From: Candidatus Krumholzibacteriia bacterium
GTDB lineage: Bacteria; Krumholzibacteriota; Krumholzibacteriia; LZORAL124-64-63
Direction: 5' to 3'
NCBI GenBank assembly: GCA_028718575.1
Contig: JAQULN010000117.1
Span: 1 to 8,064 of the forward strand
DNA: 8,064 nucleotides
Translations under genes and position numbers: made by a program
Notes under the pieces: generated by a model
Seen by the model: the letters and a program-made list of their open reading frames with translations, nothing else
Databases searched by the model: none
Told to the model about the DNA's origin: nothing
Shown: piece by piece, positions 6,883 to 8,064 of the stretch
Layout of the letters: each line of letters opens with the position of its first letter
How positions within the stretch are numbered: the stretch's first letter is position 1

Positions 6883-6965
6883 ATGTTGGCGTTTTCGGCG
6901 CCAGATTGTTAACATCGTTTACAATCTCATGGAACAGACCGCGGAGACGCGGTCGGTCTGTTTTA
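6883..6965 (+). ncRNA. Candidate small RNA with three hairpins
   Basis: About 80 nt between a TATAAT box and a T-tailed hairpin. Hairpin 1: TGGCG (6887-6891) with CGCCA (6899-6903). Hairpin 2: GATTGT (6904-6909) with ACAATC (6921-6926), then a T-T mismatch and AAC/GTT (6911-6913, 6917-6919) closing a 3-nt loop. Hairpin 3 is the terminator at 6933-6964. No open frame here has a convincing start or composition. I recognise no known RNA family. The alternative is that this is just the 3' end of the EBP transcript. Confidence 0.45.
6933..6964 (+). terminator. Intrinsic terminator with two alternative stems
   Basis: AACAGACCG (6933-6941) pairs with CGGTCTGTT (6954-6962), and the T run continues as TTTT (6961-6964). 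An alternative inner stem, GACCGCG (6937-6943) with CGCGGTC (6948-6954), closes a GAGA tetraloop of the GNRA class and leaves the second GGTC (6955-6958) as a bulge. Both forms end at the same short T tract. It would serve the candidate small RNA, the EBP transcript, or both. Confidence 0.6.
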
Positions 6966-7002
6966 GTAAGTTCTAGATAAATAATAACTTAGATATTTGG
7001 AA

Positions 7003-7351
7003 CCGTGCCGAGAAACCGGCACGCTCTCTGCAGGGTGCTGGGCCGAAGCGGGACGTTGCAGGGAACGAACCCTTCATGCTTGGCAAGGATCTGCGCCAGG
7101 AGGCATGGAACCGAACTCGAGCTGACCGGCAATCCGAGGCTGTCTTTCACGAATCGGCTCACGCCGGGTGCCATCAGGATGTGGGGTCTTGACGACACGC
7201 AGGCGGTGGGAATGGGAAGGCAGAGGTTCTAGCCTCCCGGCGCGATCAAAGAACGACGTGTGATCGGGAGAGAGTCCAGCTGGTCTTGGTCTGGCGAGGA
7301 CCGCGACCAGGATGCCAACTCGGTGGCCGGACTCTCTCTCCGTTTTTTTTT
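7003..7351 (+). ncRNA. Candidate structured RNA, about 350 nt
   Basis: No convincing gene lies here, but inverted repeats follow one another: CGTGCCG/CGGCACG (7004-7010, 7017-7023); CATGC/GCATG (7075-7079, 7103-7107) enclosing TGGC/GCCA (7081-7084, 7095-7098); CCGGC/GCCGG (7126-7130, 7163-7167) enclosing CCGA/TCGG (7134-7137, 7154-7157); GGGA-A-GGC/GCCTCCC (7214-7221, 7232-7238); then the closing fold and nine-T tract at 7265-7351. GGA occurs 13 times between 6999 and 7331, about twice what composition alone would give by rough count. CAGGATG is at 7175-7181 and 7308-7314, and CAGGAGG at 7097-7103. No promoter is clear; the AT-rich stretch 6961-7000 precedes it. It matches no RNase P, tmRNA, SRP or 6S landmark that I know. 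Short stems arise easily in GC-rich DNA, so only the 3' part is strongly supported. Confidence 0.35.
7265..7351 (+). terminator. Three-way-junction fold closed by a 13-bp stem with a nine-T tract
   Basis: Outer stem: 7265-7277 pairs with 7329-7342, 13 bp with one bulged T (7339), immediately followed by T7343-T7351. Inside, CTGGTC (7280-7285) pairs with GACCAG (7305-7310) and, past a 2x2 internal loop, GGTC (7288-7291) with GACC (7299-7302). A third arm is GCCA (7314-7317) with TGGC (7324-7327). An ordinary terminator is a single hairpin, so a branched one with a 51-nt interior is unusual and may be the 3' domain of a functional RNA. Confidence 0.65.
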
Positions 7352-7387
7352 CTGCTTCGATACGATTCCGTGACACGTCGGATCGCC

Positions 7388-7391
7388 CTAA
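7388..7391. repeat. Target site duplication, left copy (CTAA)
   Basis: CTAA directly precedes the left end of the palindromic element and is repeated directly after its right end at 7570-7573. Confidence 0.65.
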
Positions 7392-7569
7392 CCCGGATTA
7401 TTCATGAAGGACCGGCTGCGAAAGGTCAAATGCTTGCCAGGACGCGCGTTCTCGGATCGGCTCGGTCAACGTACCGCCCTGGGTACGCCTCCCTCGCCGA
7501 TCCTTGCGAGCCCGCGTCCTGGCAAGCATTTTCCACTTTCTCGCGGCGGTCCTTCATGAACAATCCGGG
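7392..7569. mobile_element. MITE-like palindromic element, 178 bp
   Basis: The element reads almost as one long imperfect palindrome. The terminal 23 bases at the left (7392-7414, starting CCCGGATTATTCATGAAG) match the reverse complement of the right end (7547-7569) with one mismatch. A second perfect 19-bp inverted pair lies inside at 7428-7446 and 7513-7531, then GGATCGG/CCGATCC (7454-7460, 7497-7503) and GTACC/GGTAC (7471-7475, 7482-7486) near the centre. A 4-bp direct repeat CTAA flanks it. It has no transposase gene, so any movement would need an enzyme made elsewhere. The ends fit the CC-Y-R-GATT pattern I recall for IS1380-family ends such as ISEcp1, and that family makes 4-5 bp duplications; this assignment is tentative. 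Short open frames crossing it are spurious. Confidence 0.8.
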
Positions 7570-7573
7570 CTAA
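7570..7573. repeat. Target site duplication, right copy (CTAA)
   Basis: Same four bases as 7388-7391, adjoining the right end of the element. A fifth base does not match. Confidence 0.65.
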
Positions 7574-7800
7574 GGGGGCCGGGATGGGCCTACATGGCCC
7601 GCATGACCGCCGCTCCATCGGTTGAGTCGATCCGACATCGAACGTCCCCATTCGGAGACGGTGTCCTGATCGTCACACACCGGATAGCGAATCTCGGACC
7701 AGCCTCCGTATCTGAACCGGCAAGATATCGCACTCCGTAATCCATTTTTCGATAACTACTTAGATTGACAGGCGGCGCGGCTGGCCGGCCGGCACAAGGT
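7574..7800. other. Non-coding stretch upstream of the sigma-54 promoter
   Basis: No convincing gene. It holds a small hairpin, GGGCC (7586-7590) with GGCCC (7596-7600), and a GGCCGGCC palindrome at 7783-7790. Activator binding sites for the downstream sigma-54 promoter would be expected in this interval, but I cannot pick out a clear paired palindrome. The AT-rich run 7742-7766 could be a bend site. Confidence 0.4.
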
Positions 7801-7816
7801 TTGGCACGGCGCGTGC
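7801..7816 (+). promoter_or_regulatory. Sigma-54 (-24/-12) promoter of the lipoprotein gene
   Basis: TTGGCACG (7801-7808), four bases, then GTGC (7813-7816). The invariant GG (7803-7804) and GC (7815-7816) are separated by exactly 10 bases as the sigma-54 consensus requires, and the -24 part TTGGCACG is a full match. The -12 part has GTGC where TTGC is consensus. Transcription would start near 7828, about 32 nt before the ATG. It needs an enhancer-binding protein, and two are encoded in this window. Confidence 0.75.
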
Positions 7817-7846
7817 CTATCCCGGTTGTCGGTCAGGCAGGTCGAC

Positions 7847-7852
7847 GGAGGG
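7847..7852 (+). promoter_or_regulatory. Shine-Dalgarno site of the lipoprotein gene
   Basis: GGAGGG lies 7 nt before the ATG at 7860. It favours ATG 7860 over the in-frame GTG at 7857, which would be only 4 nt away. Confidence 0.65.
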
Positions 7853-7859
7853 TAGCGTG

Positions 7860-8064
7860 ATGAAACGGGACCGCATCCAATCAAAGCGAACAAACTGGGG
7901 CGTTCTGTTGTTCTGTTTTGCGCTCCTGCCGTTGCTGGGCGGTTGTGACGAAAGCGACTGCTTGAACTGCCAGGACCCGCTGCCTGTGGCGCCGACCCAG
8001 GTCTACACGGTGGCAGCCGACTGCCAGGTGACGGTATTCTGGAACGACTACCCTGAGTACTATA
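7860..8064 (+). CDS. Exported lipoprotein, 5' part only (runs off the window)
   Basis: Sixty-eight codons are visible before the window ends, without a stop. The N-terminus is basic (K2, R3, R5, K9, R10), followed by a hydrophobic core (about 15-26) and the lipobox LGGC, so C29 is the predicted lipidated residue after signal peptidase II cleavage. D30 follows it; in E. coli Asp at +2 keeps lipoproteins in the inner membrane, but that rule may not hold here. C34 and C37 follow closely. The segment from about residue 42 (VAPTQVYTVAADCQVTVFWN) looks like the first strands of a fibronectin type III-like domain, with the typical Trp in the third strand. This is a fold-level guess from 25 residues. 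The gene lies behind a sigma-54 promoter, so it is likely switched on by an enhancer-binding protein under a specific signal. Confidence 0.75.
   Translation, partial: MKRDRIQSKRTNWGVLLFCFALLPLLGGCDESDCLNCQDPLPVAPTQVYTVAADCQVTVFWNDYPEYY

Noticed and set aside
6770..6976. 68-codon frame starting at TTG 6770, overlapping the EBP stop
   Set aside because: Weak start codon, no family resemblance, and it runs through the hairpins and terminator.
7003..7351. RNase P RNA, tmRNA, SRP RNA, 6S RNA or a tRNA
   Set aside because: Their hallmark conserved segments (for example the P4 strands of RNase P, the T-arm and CCA end of tmRNA, the GGAA loop region of SRP) are not found.
7392..7569. CRISPR repeat or integron attC-like site as an explanation of the palindrome
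   Set aside because: Single unit with no repeat-spacer series and no integrase; terminal inverted repeats with a flanking duplication fit a MITE better.
7005..7740. Short frames at 7005-7232, 7286-7573 and 7504-7740 and their reverse-strand counterparts
   Set aside because: No ribosome binding sites or recognisable motifs; they cross the structured stretch, the T tract or the MITE-like palindrome.
7765..7770. Perfect TTGACA hexamer upstream of the lipoprotein gene
   Set aside because: At 16-18 bp downstream there is only GC-rich sequence with no -10 box; the sigma-54 element is far better.

Overview
The window is about 60% GC, densely coding from 73 to 6773 and largely non-coding from 6774 to 7859. 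It looks like a chromosomal piece of a Gram-negative-type bacterium that relies heavily on sigma-54. Two of the five genes encode sigma-54 enhancer-binding proteins (EBPs), and the last gene has a well-matched -24/-12 promoter. The lineage cannot be fixed from this sequence. The style (long TPR-containing EBP, small exported protein, lipoprotein that seems to open into an Fn3-like domain) suggests a deltaproteobacterial-grade or FCB-type candidate phylum; that is an impression, not a result.

Layout: (1) 73-471 (+), an Rrf2-family Fe-S regulator, meeting tail to tail with a 4-nt overlap (2) 468-1547 (-), an RlmN-type radical SAM 23S rRNA methyltransferase. (3) 1690-3060 (+), an NtrC/NtrX-type response regulator (receiver, AAA+, Fis-type HTH) with no histidine kinase gene beside it. 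(4) 3143-3593, a sigma-70-like promoter, a long stem-loop that ends one base before the Shine-Dalgarno sequence, and a 106-aa exported protein of unknown function. (5) 3672-6773 (+), a 1033-aa protein made of TPR repeats, a GAF-like domain, a sigma-54 AAA+ domain and a Fis-type HTH; it probably shares a transcript with the small exported protein.

The stretch 6774-7859 has no convincing gene but is full of structure: a TATAAT box followed by three consecutive hairpins, the last with a T tail (candidate small RNA, 6883-6965); a hairpin- and GGA-rich stretch that ends in a three-way-junction fold closed by a 13-bp stem and a nine-T tract (7003-7351); and a 178-bp MITE-like palindromic element with terminal inverted repeats and a 4-bp CTAA target duplication (7392-7569). 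A sigma-54 promoter at 7801-7816 then drives a lipoprotein gene that starts at 7860 and runs off the window.

Working idea (inference): the exported small protein and the adjacent cytoplasmic TPR-GAF EBP could be a signal/receptor pair resembling Gram-positive RRNPP systems but using sigma-54, and the downstream lipoprotein promoter is an obvious candidate target. The two candidate RNAs between them may belong to the same circuit or be independent.
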